A stretch of DNA of 64,000 nucleotides from positions 3,256,501-3,320,500 of the forward strand of contig NZ_CP045429.1 of NCBI RefSeq assembly GCF_005886805.2. The letters run 5' to 3'. Of the stretch, positions 41,704-50,163 are shown one piece after another. Below the pieces are notes generated by a model that saw nothing but the letters and a program-made list of their open reading frames with translations, searched no databases and had not been told where the DNA came from. Made by a program: the position numbers and the translations under genes. Source of the DNA: Pseudoalteromonas rubra. Lineage in GTDB: Bacteria; Pseudomonadota; Gammaproteobacteria; Enterobacterales; Alteromonadaceae. The first letter of the stretch is position 1; each line of letters begins with the position of its first letter.

Positions 41704-42906
41704 ATGATGATACCCAAAGAGCGCCCTGACATTGCGGCAATGAGAGAAGATTGCAGTAAGGGAAAAGAAGATTATCAGGTTGACGACCAGAGCTATGCCT
41801 TTTTTAACCCACAAAGTGCCCGGCTGGCGAATCAGCTGAACTTTGCCGACATGACCCTGCCGGAGTCCCTGTTTGATACCCAAGACGACGGTCAGCAGGC
41901 AATGAGCTGGCAGCATATTCGCAGCGGCTGGCTTAAAACCCTCAAAGAGTTAGACACTCAGGCCGCGCTCAGTCAGGTCAAACAGACAATGAAGACGCAT
42001 TTACTGGGTGCCGCAGGCAAGCCTGCTAACCTGGACCTGCTGATCCAGGAATGTATTGCATTTTCTGTCCTGGACGTAATGATCTGCGATCTCACCATAC
42101 AGCAGCGGGCACTGATAACCCGCCACATGCGCGCCCAGATCCAGGTGTTACTGAAACCCGAAACGCACACTCGACTGAGACAATATCCCTTGCTCTGGTA
42201 TAACCTGCGTGCGGCTCAGGTGATCCGCAAGGCGATCCATAAACGCCGAATAAGCAAGGAGCCCAGGCTCGACCTGCTACAAAGTGTTGTCGATAACTAC
42301 GCTGCGCTGGGTATCGACAGAGCACTGGACGCCATGATGACCCTGGTCACCGCGATTTCCGGCCCGCCCGGCGCGGTCGCCAGTTGTATGGCAGCGCAGC
42401 TGCTGCAATCTCCCCAATGGCAAGACAAGCTTCGCACAGAACTTAACGCAGCCCCCACTCAGGTGCCCGCTCTGCCCTTTAAACACACACCGCAGTTACA
42501 CTGGTTTATCAAAGAATCGCTGCGCATGTGGAGTGTTCCAATTGTATTTCGTGAGGCACGCTGTCCGTTTAGCGTGGGTAAACTGACCGTGCAGGCTGGC
42601 GATACCTTTTTTAACAGCAGCTACTTTGTGCACCGTAACGAGCAGTACTGGCCCGAGCCTCATGTGTTCGATCCGCTGCGCTGGCAGCAGGCAAACGTGC
42701 AACCCAACACCTATGTGCCATTTGGCTGGAACCCACGCGCCTGTGTTGGTGCGCAGCTGGGCACCAACCAGCTGGCTATCTTGTGTCAGCTGTTATTGTG
42801 TGATCTCAACATCACCCTCACGAGTCCGTCGGCGCTCGCGTTTGAAAATATGAACATCCCCTCTGTAGCCGGTTTTGAGGGCACCATTAGCGAGCAACAG
42901 GCATGA
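41704..42906 (+). CDS. Cytochrome P450 (first of pair), candidate peptide-modifying enzyme
   Basis: The 400-residue product is of bacterial P450 length. The K-helix E-x-x-R is at Glu271-Arg274 (K-E-S-L-R). The heme loop F-G-W-N-P-R-A-C-V-G is canonical, with the thiolate ligand at Cys347. Where the I-helix normally carries A-G-x-x-T, this protein reads A-I-S-G-P-P-G-A-V, so the usual acid/alcohol pair that protonates iron-bound oxygen is missing. No ferredoxin or reductase gene is near. Position right after four Tyr/Trp-rich peptides suggests aromatic cross-linking or hydroxylation, as P450s do in biarylitide, cittilin and tryptorubin pathways. The start is uncertain: two ATGs lie in tandem without a strong ribosome site. 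The 3' end overlaps the second P450 as ATGA. Confidence 0.85.
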   Translation: MMIPKERPDIAAMREDCSKGKEDYQVDDQSYAFFNPQSARLANQLNFADMTLPESLFDTQDDGQQAMSWQHIRSGWLKTLKELDTQAALSQVKQTMKTHLLGAAGKPANLDLLIQECIAFSVLDVMICDLTIQQRALITRHMRAQIQVLLKPETHTRLRQYPLLWYNLRAAQVIRKAIHKRRISKEPRLDLLQSVVDNYAALGIDRALDAMMTLVTAISGPPGAVASCMAAQLLQSPQWQDKLRTELNAAPTQVPALPFKHTPQLHWFIKESLRMWSVPIVFREARCPFSVGKLTVQAGDTFFNSSYFVHRNEQYWPEPHVFDPLRWQQANVQPNTYVPFGWNPRACVGAQLGTNQLAILCQLLLCDLNITLTSPSALAFENMNIPSVAGFEGTISEQQA

Positions 42907-44033
42907 GATTAGAAGACACCGAAGAAAAATTTAATAAGCCTTTTCAGGCGCTGGACCAGGCACTGTCCAAGTGTCCTGCACACATTGAGTTTGAGCAGGA
43001 CAATTACTATGTGACTGACTTTGACTCCGCGAAACAGGCGATGGGCAACCCCGACGGCAATTATGTTGAACAATCCGATTTTTTTAGCGTTAACGGCGCG
43101 ATGTTTTCGACCCGGGATGTACAAATTGCCATCGGCAAAGACGCCATCCTCAGCCTCAAACGTTACTATGAGCAGCGTCGGAGCAAGATAATTGAGCAAT
43201 TCAAACATCAGATAAGCCTTGGCCAGCGCTGGCCGGATAGTGCCAATGACCTGATGTACAATGCGTTTTATGACTTTCTGGTCGATAACCAGCGCAGTCC
43301 CCAGCTACGCAAACTGCTCGATCAGGTGCTCGTTTATTCTCTCTACAGTGGTCAAAAAACCCATGGGGCTGGATGGCGACGCGCCTTTATCCGCATGCGG
43401 GTGCACCGGGCACTGCGCGCAGTATTTAAGGCACGCCGCCAGCAAAGTCCGTATCAGGGCAATAACCGCGATGTGATTGACATCTTGCTGGCATCGAGCC
43501 CGGAAAACGAGTCACCCAAAGCGCTGGCACAGATTTTTTTATCCTTCTTTTTTGCCATTAACAGCTCCATGGCGTTTACCCTGGCCTGGTCTTTGTATTT
43601 TTGTGCCAAAGAGGGCGGCGTTTTGCACCCGGCCCCCTGGATTGTCAAAGAAGCTTTGAGGCTCTGGCCCGTCGCCTGGAACCTGCCCCGCACACCCAGT
43701 AAAGCCCATACCCTGGGGGAGCTGGACATCAAGCAGACGGATACCGTTACAGTATGCCCATACGTGCTGCATCGCCACCCGGACAACTGGCCGCAACCCG
43801 AGCGCTTTTATCCGCCACGCTGGGAAGATGCCCCTGCTGACGCGCCTTATATGCCGTTTGGCTGGGGCACCCATAAGTGCATTGCCTCTGCCTTTGCACT
43901 GACCTTTACCGCAGATCTGATTGGCGCGATACAAGGCCAGCAACTGACATTTGAGCAGCTGTCAGACGAGCTGCATCCGGAGCCTGCCATCGCGCCGCCC
44001 GCTTTTACAGTCACGGCACATAACCCGGCCTGA
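42903..44033 (+). CDS. Cytochrome P450 (second of pair), divergent
   Basis: This is a 376-residue P450-like protein. The K-helix E-A-L-R is at residues 250-253. The heme loop F-G-W-G-T-H-K-C-I-A has the ligand Cys326, but the usual Gly two residues after Cys is Ala. The I-helix region reads F-F-A-I-N-S-S-M-A-F, again without a clear acid-Thr pair. Similarity to the upstream P450 in the C-terminal third (W-P-x-P-x-x-F-x-P-x-R-W, then P-F-G-W) suggests ancient duplication. Translation is coupled to the first P450 through ATGA, so both are probably made in equal amount and may act together or on different core residues. A structural rather than catalytic role for one member is possible. Confidence 0.8.
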   Translation: MRLEDTEEKFNKPFQALDQALSKCPAHIEFEQDNYYVTDFDSAKQAMGNPDGNYVEQSDFFSVNGAMFSTRDVQIAIGKDAILSLKRYYEQRRSKIIEQFKHQISLGQRWPDSANDLMYNAFYDFLVDNQRSPQLRKLLDQVLVYSLYSGQKTHGAGWRRAFIRMRVHRALRAVFKARRQQSPYQGNNRDVIDILLASSPENESPKALAQIFLSFFFAINSSMAFTLAWSLYFCAKEGGVLHPAPWIVKEALRLWPVAWNLPRTPSKAHTLGELDIKQTDTVTVCPYVLHRHPDNWPQPERFYPPRWEDAPADAPYMPFGWGTHKCIASAFALTFTADLIGAIQGQQLTFEQLSDELHPEPAIAPPAFTVTAHNPA

Positions 44034-44048
44034 TCCTATCCTGAAAAA

Positions 44049-44063
44049 GCCCGCTCTGCGGGC
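44049..44063 (+). terminator. GC-rich hairpin after the P450 pair
   Basis: GCCCGC and GCGGGC pair around TCT, 15 bp after the second P450 stop. The downstream bases are not T-rich, so termination may be partial or Rho-assisted. It separates the P450s from the oxidase genes by a 272-bp gap. Confidence 0.5.
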
Positions 44064-44305
44064 CTGCTCGGGGACCCAACTCCCTCACGTAACCTGTTGT
44101 AATAGTTATTACACGACTTTGCATCTAGAGTTTCATCAGATACCGATCGGCACAGCGCAGCTATACTCTCAGTGGGTTGGCGTGAATCGTCATGCCCGGT
44201 CGGGACAGGTAAACGGCGTATCTGTGGATCACGCGTCAACTGGCGGGTGAGCATGTGCGCCATTGCAGTTACCTGACAAGGAAACATAGATAAGCGGAAA
44301 CCGTT

Positions 44306-47300
44306 ATGAGCGATAAGAAAAAACGTAGTAAGCAACAACAAGGTGAACTGGTTAACCCCAAGTATCTGGATAAAAACATCAAACATGCCCCAACCGCCAA
44401 CAAGGTGCAGTGCTGGACCGGTGGCGATGACTACCAGCCTATTGAGCTGGCCACTCAACGTCTCAAAGAAATGTTTGTTGAAATGGGACAAAAAACCCGT
44501 ATTGAGCGTGGTCAGAAACCCGCAGAGCGGGCCGTATTTCGAAAGCAACATGGCATCGCCTATGGTACCTTCGAAGTACATGGAAAACTCGATAAAGCCC
44601 TTCAGAAAGGGGTGTTTGCCAAACCTGCCAGTTACGACTGTGTAGTACGCTTTTCCAGTGATACAACACCAGATAGCCCGGATCTGCACACCACCTTAGG
44701 GGTCGGCATCAAACTGTTTGGCGTGAAAGGCCAGAAGCTGCTGGGCGACAACGACAATGTTGATTTTATCATGCAAAACATCGATCGCTTTTTTGCCCGC
44801 GATGCTTCACAAATGTGTGCCTTTACCACCGCAGGTGTCATCAACCGCGATTATCCGGCTTATCTTAAAAAACACCCAAAAACGGCCGCTGTGCTTGATG
44901 CCATGACCAAGGTCGAAGCCAGCTGTCTGAGTGCGCATTATTGGGCAATACTGCCCTTTAAACTTGGCGAGCAAAATGCCGTGAAATACCGTATTCGCCC
45001 TGTGGATACCTATCGCGGTGCGCCGGCACAAGGCAATAATTACCTGGCTGATGATCTACAGATCCGCCTGCGTCAGGGTGAAGCCAAATTTGTGTTTGAG
45101 ATCCAACGTCGTCCAGCCAATGCCTCAGAAGAAGACTTTCCCATCGACAACGCCATGGTGGTGTGGCCGGAAGATCAGGCACCTTTTGAACCCGTTGCCA
45201 CGCTAACGCTGCCACAGCAAGATATTTGCGCCATTGGCCAGGCCGAGTTTGGTCGCAACCTCGCCTTCAATATCTGGCGGACACTGGCCGACAATGAACC
45301 TCTGGGTTCCATCGCGCAGGCACGAAAAGTGGTGTATCAGGCCAGTGCCGATACCCGCCACCAGGCCAATGGTCAGCAAATGAATGAGCCCGATGCCATT
45401 GACCCAAAGTTCACTGGTAATACAGACGAAGACAGCACCTGTATTGTGCGTGCCGGCATTTACCCACCCATAGGTGTGATGCGGGTTGGTGGCAGTAACG
45501 AATACTTTATCGGCCCGCAAGTGCCTAACCCCAAACCCCGGCTGGAAAAAGATGCCTATCGTGATGGCAAAGGGCTGCTTAAACGTCAGGCGGCCGAATT
45601 CCGTATCTATGGTTTCAATGCCGCAGGTAAGGCTGTCAAAGAGCTGACCATGGATAATGCCAAAATCAGCTGGCAGGTGCATTTGGCCAATCAAAAGTCG
45701 TCCTGGTATGAATTTCAGCTAGCCCTGGATGTACCGGAAGCGGCCGATGCGCCACCTAGCCTGCTGCGTAACGCCAACGTTGCCGATCGCAACCGCTTGC
45801 TGATCGATGGCGGCAGCCACACGCTCGATAAGGCCAAAGTGAAAAAAGGCCCGCAATTCCATGGCGAGTTTATGGGAGAAGAAGTCTATCTGGGTGAGCT
45901 TAAATCCGACAAACAGGGCCGTTTGGTTGTCCTAGGCGGCAATGGTGTATCACGTAATATCAATGGCGATATCGCGATCACCTTTGCCAACAATGAAGGC
46001 TGGCACGACGACATTTCCGACGGTCCGGTCACTGCCGAGGTAGAATATGAGGGCGTTAAGCTCCAAGTTGACCCGGCCTGGGTGGTATGTGCCCCACCTG
46101 ACTATGCGCCAATGCAAAAATCCGTGCGTACCATGTGGGACTTAATGCGCTCAGTGGCCGTCAATGCCGGTATGCTCACCCGCCCGGCTCGGCCTTCTTT
46201 CAGACAGGATATTTTGCCCATTTTCGAGCGTATGACCGACTTACAATGGGTCAATGCGGGGTTTGCCGCGGGGTTTGGATTTAAAGCCCCCTTTAACTAC
46301 ACCAGCGAAGAATGGAAAGCCAAACTCGGCAACCCTTCCCCGGCTTATAAAGAGCTGCGTCGCACGCTGTCGAACAATTTCCGTCGCTACGGACAACCTG
46401 GCGCTCAGGCAGCGCAACTGTGGCCCTGGCTTTATGGCGATGCGTTATCGATCCCGCCGGCGGGTTCTGAGCGACAGCACTCCACGTTATCAGCACTGCA
46501 ATTGTCTTTCTTAGATCAGTGGGTTGAGGGCGACTTTACGGCCGATTATATCGATCCAGCAATTTGTCCGCATGCGGCTGAACCGGATGACATAGATAAA
46601 GTGCCGGTTGCCGAGCAACCCGATATGCTGACCCGTGGCGCATTGGATTTTTGTCTTGCTGATGCCTTCCACCCGGGGTGTGAAATGACCTGGCCTATGC
46701 GTACGGCCGGTATGTATTCAGCCCCGTTCCGTATCAAGCATGCTGACAAAGCGATCTGTAAAGACACCACCTATTATGGCGCGCAAATCAATGGCGATAC
46801 CATTACTCTGGCACAGGGTCCCATTCTGGGCGGCCAAGTTGCCGGGGGTATTACGCGCTGGATGGCCATTCCCTGGCAAACAGACACAGCCAGTTGCCGA
46901 GACGGCTACACACCAGAATACGACCCTTACCTGCCTACCTTCTGGCCAGCGCGGGTACCCAATAATATTCTGGATGTCGCGCGCTACGAAGAAGCAATCA
47001 ACCCAGCTCTGGATGCCCAAACCCGCGTCGAGGCATTCAATTATCGCAGTGACTGGCTGGATGCTCTGCCGCTCTATGGTCAGCCTGCAACCTACACCGC
47101 ACAGATCAACAGCATGATCAAAAACTTCGACAAGCTCGCTGTGGTACAGGGTCGCCCGGGCGCAACCGACGACGTCGACCTGCCCGCTAATATGCAAGTC
47201 GGTATCACGGCTGAAGATCATCGCGAGGGGCTGGCCAGCGAAGCCGAAACCACCGAACTGGGCAAACTACAAACCATTGCTGAACTAGCTGCTAATCTGG

Positions 47301-47425
47301 TGCCCAGCCCCGATGGCCGCGATCCAGCTCAACCGGTAATGGCAACCTCGCGTTCTCGGGTCGATCTCGGGGTCATAGAAAAGGTCAGCCGCTTTGCGAT
47401 GAACTTCCCCAAAGACTTTAAGTAA
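44306..47425 (+). CDS. Catalase-like / LodA-like (CTQ oxidase) fusion protein
   Basis: This protein has 1039 residues. Residues about 20-360 resemble small heme catalases: distal His82 in Q-H-G-I-A-Y-G-T-F, V-R-F-S-S, Asn158 in D-F-I-M-Q-N-I-D-R-F-F, and a possible proximal Tyr344 in R-K-V-V-Y. From about 378 it resembles LodA/GoxA oxidases: I-V-R-A-G-I-Y-P-P-I-G-V-M-R-V-G, then N-E-Y-F-I-G-P. Cys792 (H-P-G-C-E) and Trp857 (A-I-P-W-Q) are 65 residues apart, the spacing I recall for the Cys516-Trp581 cysteine tryptophylquinone of Marinomonas LodA. Cys783 is an alternative partner. LodA-family enzymes oxidise amines to release ammonia and hydrogen peroxide; the fused catalase domain could remove or use that peroxide. 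No signal peptide is visible. The LodB-like gene follows after 11 bp. Acting on the peptides is inference. Confidence 0.85.
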   Translation: MSDKKKRSKQQQGELVNPKYLDKNIKHAPTANKVQCWTGGDDYQPIELATQRLKEMFVEMGQKTRIERGQKPAERAVFRKQHGIAYGTFEVHGKLDKALQKGVFAKPASYDCVVRFSSDTTPDSPDLHTTLGVGIKLFGVKGQKLLGDNDNVDFIMQNIDRFFARDASQMCAFTTAGVINRDYPAYLKKHPKTAAVLDAMTKVEASCLSAHYWAILPFKLGEQNAVKYRIRPVDTYRGAPAQGNNYLADDLQIRLRQGEAKFVFEIQRRPANASEEDFPIDNAMVVWPEDQAPFEPVATLTLPQQDICAIGQAEFGRNLAFNIWRTLADNEPLGSIAQARKVVYQASADTRHQANGQQMNEPDAIDPKFTGNTDEDSTCIVRAGIYPPIGVMRVGGSNEYFIGPQVPNPKPRLEKDAYRDGKGLLKRQAAEFRIYGFNAAGKAVKELTMDNAKISWQVHLANQKSSWYEFQLALDVPEAADAPPSLLRNANVADRNRLLIDGGSHTLDKAKVKKGPQFHGEFMGEEVYLGELKSDKQGRLVVLGGNGVSRNINGDIAITFANNEGWHDDISDGPVTAEVEYEGVKLQVDPAWVVCAPPDYAPMQKSVRTMWDLMRSVAVNAGMLTRPARPSFRQDILPIFERMTDLQWVNAGFAAGFGFKAPFNYTSEEWKAKLGNPSPAYKELRRTLSNNFRRYGQPGAQAAQLWPWLYGDALSIPPAGSERQHSTLSALQLSFLDQWVEGDFTADYIDPAICPHAAEPDDIDKVPVAEQPDMLTRGALDFCLADAFHPGCEMTWPMRTAGMYSAPFRIKHADKAICKDTTYYGAQINGDTITLAQGPILGGQVAGGITRWMAIPWQTDTASCRDGYTPEYDPYLPTFWPARVPNNILDVARYEEAINPALDAQTRVEAFNYRSDWLDALPLYGQPATYTAQINSMIKNFDKLAVVQGRPGATDDVDLPANMQVGITAEDHREGLASEAETTELGKLQTIAELAANLVPSPDGRDPAQPVMATSRSRVDLGVIEKVSRFAMNFPKDFK

Positions 47426-47436
47426 GGTCGAGCGCA

Positions 47437-48588
47437 ATGACACAGGTAAAACACTGTCAAATTGCGATCATGGGTGCCGGGGTGGCAGGCTGTATCGCCG
47501 CCCTGGCACTGAGTCGCCACTTTCAGGTACTCTTGATTGATAAGCAAGCTGCCTGCCCCGACAAGGTTGGAGAATGCCTGCCGCCTGCTGCGGCGCGGAT
47601 CCTTCGCAGCCTGGATCTGTTGCATGCTTTTGAACAGCGCCAGGATCTGCATATGCCAAACTATGGCATTCGAAGCCATTGGGGCAGTGAACATGGCCTT
47701 ATCAACGATACCCTCAGTAACCCGGATGGAACGGGCTGGCAGCTTAACCGGGCCGGATTTGAAAACTGGTTACGCGAGCAGGTGACTGCGCGGGGCATAG
47801 AAACGCTCTGGCCTGCTAAGTTGCTGGATGCTCAGCCTGGCAGCGATGGTTGGCTACTGCATCTGGCTAAGCAAACACAAGTTCAGGCCAGTGCGCAAAG
47901 TATCGCGGTGCCCTGTCACTTTGTGATTGATGCAACCGGACGTCACAGTGCGTTTGCCACCAAACTCGGGCTCAAACGTAAAGTACTAGATAAGCAAATT
48001 GCACTGTGGGCCAGCCTAGATTGCGCTATGGAAAATCAACTGGCATGCATCAATACAAGCCCACAAGGGTGGTGGTATAGCGCCAAATTACCCGCGCAGC
48101 GTCGCATACTGGCACTACAAACAGACAGCGATTTACTCAAAAAAGGACTGCAACATGACCTAAGTCAGTTTTGCCGCCTGGCACGCTCACAGGCAGGGTT
48201 AAAAGCACTGCTACCAAAGGGGATTGAACAATCAGGGAGCATGCAGCTGCATGGTGTGGTATCAGCCAACAGCACCTGCCTGACCCAAACCGCAGGACAT
48301 CGCTGGGCCGCTTTGGGCGATGCGGCATGTAGCTTCGATCCTTTGTCTTCGCAGGGGATGTTCAATGCCATGGCAACCGCCATGCAGCTGACCAATAGCC
48401 TGATAGGCCATGGCCTGACCGATCCCAGTGCCATGATTGACATTGCCCGCTTGCATCAGACGCAAATCGGCACAATCTGGCAGCACTATCTGTCTCATCG
48501 GGCGCATTATTATGGCCAGGAGCAACGCTGGCCCGATGCTCCCTACTGGCAACGTCGCCATACGCAAAAAAACGCCGAGTTCAGTTGA
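47437..48588 (+). CDS. LodB-like FAD-dependent maturase/oxidoreductase
   Basis: The 383-residue flavoprotein has an N-terminal dinucleotide fold (I-M-G-A-G-V-A-G-C), a conserved G-E-C-L-P-P-A-A, G-W-Q-L-N-R-A-G-F and the second FAD motif G-D-A-A-C-S-F-D-P-L-S-S-Q-G-M. The pattern is that of LodB and related tryptophan-halogenase-like monooxygenases. LodB is needed to build the tryptophylquinone in LodA, so an 11-bp gap to the oxidase gene fits a maturation partner. A direct action on the Trp of the small peptides is another possibility. A short inverted repeat (ACGCCG...CGGCGT) overlaps the gene end. Confidence 0.85.
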   Translation: MTQVKHCQIAIMGAGVAGCIAALALSRHFQVLLIDKQAACPDKVGECLPPAAARILRSLDLLHAFEQRQDLHMPNYGIRSHWGSEHGLINDTLSNPDGTGWQLNRAGFENWLREQVTARGIETLWPAKLLDAQPGSDGWLLHLAKQTQVQASAQSIAVPCHFVIDATGRHSAFATKLGLKRKVLDKQIALWASLDCAMENQLACINTSPQGWWYSAKLPAQRRILALQTDSDLLKKGLQHDLSQFCRLARSQAGLKALLPKGIEQSGSMQLHGVVSANSTCLTQTAGHRWAALGDAACSFDPLSSQGMFNAMATAMQLTNSLIGHGLTDPSAMIDIARLHQTQIGTIWQHYLSHRAHYYGQEQRWPDAPYWQRRHTQKNAEFS

Positions 48589-48673
48589 GCCCGGCGTGAG
48601 GTTCGCAATTCAAGTCCTTTTTAGATACCTGTCCATTTTTATATTTGCTCATTTGGGGGGGAGCAAAGTGGTA

Positions 48674-49456
48674 TTATTTTACAATCAGCTGATCTTCATA
48701 GGTGTAGATGCTGTTTGGATCTGTCAGGTTAAAGACTTTCACCGCCATGGTCTTACCTACTGCGTTTTCACACTCAAGGATTTGATATAGCACTGGATTC
48801 TTAGCCTTGTTATCTACCACAGTGTCCAGAGTGAAAACGTCAGAATGGAATGGACCCTTGCGATCTTCACCATGGAATAAGCCCAAAGACACACCGCGGT
48901 CTGCAACTATGCTACAACGCGCGTCGTTGTTTTGGTTATCAATGACCAGACGGCTGCTGATGTGATAAGCCGTGTGATAGCCATATGAGTATGGTTGATT
49001 CACGAAGTCACCAGCGGGTGTCAGCTCGATTTGCCAATCGACAACAGGCGCTCCCGGCACGTTAACCAGTACCTTGTACCAGTCACCCGCCGCATCATAA
49101 CAGCTGACATGCAGTACTTTCTTTTCGGTTAGCGTCGCTTCAGGAATAGCAACGCCCATTTCAACTGTATTGCGATCCGCAATCGTCTTCACACCCAGGT
49201 TAACAATATGACGACCGTCATTTGCAGAATACAGGTTTGCAGATTCACAGTAAGCACCTTCACCACGCAGGATCAATTGCGCTTCAAAGTTATGCGCAAA
49301 CTCACCGGTTAGTAATGCTGAGCTTACCGGGCCTGAGGTATAGTTAGTCAAACGCTCGTATCCGTCAGTATCAAACACATTTTGATAAGCCGTAGCCTGG
49401 CTACCAAATGCACTGAACAAAGCGACTGCAGCAAATGACAAAGATAAGGTTTTCAT
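48674..49456 (-). CDS. Secreted protein of unknown function
   Basis: The 260-residue protein has a clear signal peptide ending at S-Q-A-T-A-Y. The mature part is rich in beta-strand patterns with four to five cysteines that could form disulfides. I recognise no domain. It converges on the LodB-like gene and lies inside the MITE-bounded segment. A role with the peptide cluster (immunity, surface target) cannot be supported from sequence. Confidence 0.7.
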   Translation of the reverse strand: MKTLSLSFAAVALFSAFGSQATAYQNVFDTDGYERLTNYTSGPVSSALLTGEFAHNFEAQLILRGEGAYCESANLYSANDGRHIVNLGVKTIADRNTVEMGVAIPEATLTEKKVLHVSCYDAAGDWYKVLVNVPGAPVVDWQIELTPAGDFVNQPYSYGYHTAYHISSRLVIDNQNNDARCSIVADRGVSLGLFHGEDRKGPFHSDVFTLDTVVDNKAKNPVLYQILECENAVGKTMAVKVFNLTDPNSIYTYEDQLIVK

Positions 49457-50163
49457 GGTTATGTCCTTTTAGAAAGTAACGAGTAAAAAATATTAATGAT
49501 TAAACAGCGCAGCGCAGATCAACGATTGACAATCATGCCTAACCTTTGCTGGCTAACTGAGGTCACCATAGCAAGAGAAATTCGCCCCGGACAAATTTCA
49601 TAAACAAGTAGGGTTACTTATCGAAAATCAAAAAATATCAAATATAATCAAAACCATAAAAATCAAACCACCTACACTCCTAAGCATTGCTCAGGGTTTC
49701 AAAACCCACTCCTAAGAGACCCTGTTTTATTCTGTTCAAAAAATAATGAAACTTCATCTGAGTCACTTTATTCCCATTTTTATAAGCTGATAAAGCTTGA
49801 TCTACGACAAAAAAATTTGTCACTCAGCAGCAAAATTTCTCGTCGAAGTAAAGCTTGCACGCCTACCCCATGCGCCCTACTATTTGCGTGTTTTCTGAAG
49901 ATAGCCAATCCGAGTACATCGCGGTGGTGTGTTTAGCATGTCGAGTCAATGAGCCCGTCATGATGTGGTCACCCCGTGGCAAGGCAATAGAGCAACTATC
50001 CAGGATCTGTAACTGGTTCAGGTCAAGGTAATACGCTGATGCGTCATCAATACCTGAGTCACTTTGCTCAAGACCTGAGGCGTTGATCGTGTGCACCACA
50101 AACAAGCACAGATCACACTGACAGCCTGCCGGTCGTTATTCGCTGATACTATTTGGAGTCGCT
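49457..50163. other. AT-rich intergenic region, no supported gene
   Basis: About 700 bp lie between divergent genes. The first half is strongly AT-rich, as expected for the promoter of the secreted-protein gene. An 80-codon frame on the minus strand (49863-50105, TTG start) shows no family features. I see no repeats or RNA genes. Confidence 0.5.

Noticed and set aside
49863..50105. 80-codon open frame on the minus strand before the decarboxylase
   Set aside because: TTG start, no domain, no clear ribosome site; could be a gene remnant but cannot be supported.
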